Shown: one piece after another, positions 61,789 through 64,000 of the stretch
Layout: every line of letters begins with the position of its first letter
Numbering within the stretch: position 1 is the stretch's first letter
Program-made: the position numbers and the translations under genes
Assembly (NCBI RefSeq): GCF_009498035.1
Contig: NZ_CP034550.1
Coordinates: 10,416,001-10,480,000 of the forward strand
DNA length: 64,000 nucleotides
Direction of reading: 5' to 3'
Source of the DNA: Saccharothrix syringae
GTDB taxonomy: Bacteria; Actinomycetota; Actinomycetes; Mycobacteriales; Pseudonocardiaceae
The notes under the pieces: generated by a model
Told to the model about the DNA's origin: nothing
What the model saw: only the letters and a program-made list of their open reading frames with translations
Database searches by the model: none

Positions 61789-64000
61789 GCCTTGCCTCCG
61801 GTTGAAACCGCCACCACGGCGCCGTGGCCGGCGACCAGGTCGCGCCGCACGCTCACCGCGCCCGAGTTGCCGGGCACCCACACGACGCCGTCGGGCAGGT
61901 CCGCGGTCTCGGCGGGCAGCGTGACCGAACCGCGGTCGGTGGACACGGTCACCTCGGCGCCCGGCTCGACGCCCAGGTGCGCCGCGGTCGCGGCGGACAT
62001 CCTGGCCACCACCGGCCGCGCGGTGCCCGCCAGGTGCGGCTCGCCCTCCTGCAGCGAGCCGTTGTCCAGCAGCTGCCGCCAGGTCGCCAGGATCGCCTGG
62101 CCGTCCTTCGGCTGGGTCAGCAGCGGCGCGGGGGCGGTCGGCGCCGAGGCGCTCACCACCGCCGTGCCCAGCCGGGCGAGGTCCGCCGCGGCCGACGCCG
62201 GGGTCTGGGTGAACAGGTCCGCGTCCATCTCCACGGCCAGCGTGTCGAGCACCCGGCCGTCCGACAGCGCGCCGGTGCCCTCCAGCGTGGTCCGGAACGC
62301 GCGGGGGCGGCCCTCCCAGTTGAGGTAGGTGCCCGACTTCTCCACCGCCGGGGCCACCGGGAGCACCACGTCGGCGAGCGCGGTGACCGCGCTGTGCCGC
62401 AGCTCCAGGCTGACCACGAACCCGACGGCCTCCAGCGCGCGCCGCGCCAGCTCCGGGTCCGGCAGGTCGAACGGGTCGACACCGCCCACCACCAGCGCGT
62501 CCAGCCCACCGCTCGCGGCGGCGTCCAGGATGCCCGCGGTGTCGCGGCCGGCCACGGCGGGCAGCGAGCCCGCGCCCAGGCCCCAGGCCGCCTCGACCTC
62601 GGCGCGGGCCGCCGGGTCGCCGACCAGGCGACGGCCGGGCAGCAGCGTCGGCAGCAGGCCCGCCTCCAGGGCGCCGCGCTCGCCGGCGCGCCGCGGCACC
62701 CAGGCCACCCGGGCGCCGGTCCGCTCGGCCAGCGCCGCGACCGCCGAGAACAGGCCCGGCACCTCGGCGGCGCGCTCGCCGACCAGGATCACCGCGCCCG
62801 GCCTCGACAGGTCCTCGACCACGTCGGCCGCGTGCTCGGGCAGCGCGTTGAGCGCCGACGGCTCCTGGCCGGGCACGCAGGCCAGCAGCACGCCGTTGGT
62901 CTTCTCCACCGCCGGGGTCGTGTACTGGCCCAGGTGGAAGACCTTGGTCCGGTTCTTGCGGCTGGCCTTGCGCAGCCGCAGGAAGACGATCGGCGACTCC
63001 TCCTCCGGCTCGAACGCCACCAGCAGCGCGGCCGGCGCGGCCTCGATCGCCGCGTAGGTGACGCCGTCGTCCGGGGCGGTGCCCAGCACCACGCCGGTCA
63101 GGAACTCCAGCTCCTCGCCCGAGTGCGGGCGGGCGCGGAAGTCCACGTCGTTGGTGCGCAGCGCGACCCGGGCGAACTTCGAGTACGCGTAGGCGTCCTC
63201 GACGGTCAGCCGGCCGCCGGCCAGCACCGCGGCGCCCCTGCCGTCGCGGGCCGCGGCCAGGCCGGCCGCGGCGGCCTGGAGGGCCTCGGTCCAGGACGAC
63301 TCGCGCAGCTCACCGGTCGCGGCGTCGCGCACCAGCGGGCGGCGGATGCGGTCGTCGGCGGTGGTGTAGCGGAACGCGAAGCGGCCCTTGTCGCAGGTCC
63401 ACTCCTCGTTGACCTCCGGGTCGTCGCCCGCCAGCCGCCGCTGCACGGTGCCGCGCCGCCAGTCCGAGCGGGTGGCGCAGCCCGAGGCGCAGTGCTCGCA
63501 CACGCCGGGCGTGGACACCAGGTCGAACGGGCGGGCCCGGAACCGGTATGCGGCGCTGGTCAGCGCGCCCACCGGGCAGATCTGGATGGTGTTGCCGGAG
63601 AAGTAGCTCTGGAACGGCTTCTGCTCGGCCACGCCGATCTGCTGCTGCGCGCCGCGCTCCAGCAGCTCGATGAACGGGTCGCCCGCGATCTGCGCGGAGA
63701 ACCGCGTGCACCGCTGGCACAGCACGCACCGCTCCCGGTCCAGCAGCACCTGCGTGGAGATCGGCAGCGGCTTGGGGAAGGTCCGCTTGTGCTCGTGGAA
63801 GCGGGAGTCCGCCCGGCCGTGGGCCATGGCCTGGTTCTGCAGCGGGCACTCGCCGCCCTTGTCGCAGATCGGGCAGTCCAGCGGGTGGTTGATGAGCAGC
63901 AGCTCCATCACGCCCTGCTGCGCCTTGTCCGCCACCGGCGAGGACAGCTGCGTCTTGACCACCATGCCGTCGGCGACGGTCATGGTGCAGGAAGCCTGCG
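61785..64000 (-). CDS. nuoG: NADH-quinone oxidoreductase subunit G (5' end outside window)
   Basis: At least 738 residues; the gene continues beyond the right edge, and [11 protein letters not shown] at the border is internal sequence, not a start. It includes the HxxxC cluster motif ([17 protein letters not shown]), the second set ([10 protein letters not shown]) and a molybdopterin-oxidoreductase-like domain. The extra cluster ligands CEHCASGC suggest the N7-type site. Large electron-entry subunit of complex I. Confidence 0.95.
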   Translation of the reverse strand, partial: QASCTMTVADGMVVKTQLSSPVADKAQQGVMELLLINHPLDCPICDKGGECPLQNQAMAHGRADSRFHEHKRTFPKPLPISTQVLLDRERCVLCQRCTRFSAQIAGDPFIELLERGAQQQIGVAEQKPFQSYFSGNTIQICPVGALTSAAYRFRARPFDLVSTPGVCEHCASGCATRSDWRRGTVQRRLAGDDPEVNEEWTCDKGRFAFRYTTADDRIRRPLVRDAATGELRESSWTEALQAAAAGLAAARDGRGAAVLAGGRLTVEDAYAYSKFARVALRTNDVDFRARPHSGEELEFLTGVVLGTAPDDGVTYAAIEAAPAALLVAFEPEEESPIVFLRLRKASRKNRTKVFHLGQYTTPAVEKTNGVLLACVPGQEPSALNALPEHAADVVEDLSRPGAVILVGERAAEVPGLFSAVAALAERTGARVAWVPRRAGERGALEAGLLPTLLPGRRLVGDPAARAEVEAAWGLGAGSLPAVAGRDTAGILDAAASGGLDALVVGGVDPFDLPDPELARRALEAVGFVVSLELRHSAVTALADVVLPVAPAVEKSGTYLNWEGRPRAFRTTLEGTGALSDGRVLDTLAVEMDADLFTQTPASAAADLARLGTAVVSASAPTAPAPLLTQPKDGQAILATWRQLLDNGSLQEGEPHLAGTARPVVARMSAATAAHLGVEPGAEVTVSTDRGSVTLPAETADLPDGVVWVPGNSGAVSVRRDLVAGHGAVVAVSTGGKA

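Overview
This 64 kb window is high-GC actinobacterial chromosomal DNA, most likely from the order Pseudonocardiales (Saccharothrix/Actinosynnema/Lentzea-like). That placement is an inference from gene order and protein style. The order rpmG-hadA-hadB ... tRNA-Trp-secE-nusG-rplK-rplA-rplJ-rplL-(mkl ATPase)-rpoB-rpoC matches the Mycobacterium tuberculosis chromosome, but hadC is missing and an entire mce cassette sits beside the mkl gene. GTG and TTG starts and 4-base stop/start overlaps are common.

Region 1 (1-24.5 kb, almost all minus strand) holds transcription and translation genes: rpoC, rpoB (TTG start, two visible promoters), a complete mce operon (ATPase, yrbEA, yrbEB, mceA-F, two Mce-associated membrane proteins), rplL, rplJ with an L10-type leader and attenuator, a plus-strand membrane protein with a Q/F repeat, rplA, rplK, nusG, secE and tRNA-Trp. 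Region 2 (24.5-33.6 kb) holds aspC, an MmpS-like protein behind a CRP/GlxR-like site, a 0.4 kb internally deleted IS5-type element wedged between two stop codons, hadAB, rpmG, tRNA-Met, tRNA-Thr, a membrane GAF/GGDEF/EAL protein with degenerate GGDEF and intact EAL, a GNAT protein, two small unknown genes, a perfect LexA (SOS) box in front of a strong hairpin, and tRNA-Tyr.

Region 3 (33.7-47.6 kb) holds yajQ, rmlA, htpX, an orphan three-gene nuoB/nuoC/nuoI-like operon with a striking six-tract G-quadruplex motif upstream, a divergent LysR-type regulator, an AraC regulator, a TIGR03086-type gene interrupted by one in-frame TGA, a secreted beta/gamma-crystallin-like protein, a divergent amidinotransferase/Lrp pair, a crotonase and the korAB 2-oxoglutarate:ferredoxin oxidoreductase. 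Region 4 (47.6-49.6 kb) is an insertion-sequence graveyard: broken IS5-type and IS982-type remnants, then an 0.8 kb IS with perfect 15-bp inverted repeats whose transposase seems to lack the catalytic glutamate. Region 5 (49.6-64 kb) holds a long acidic/proline-rich membrane-anchored protein with a sunset-like C-terminus and ten pentad repeats, a RarD/EamA transporter, and the distal part of the main respiratory complex I operon (nuoG partial, H, I, J, K, L, M, N) running straight into a polyprenyl diphosphate synthase that probably makes the menaquinone side chain.

The core biology is RNA polymerase, ribosome stalk, the Sec translocon and complex I. The most unusual parts are the mce cassette inside the rpo-rpl cluster, the orphan nuoBCI-htpX locus with its G4 motif, and the possible SOS-driven structured transcript near 33.2 kb.
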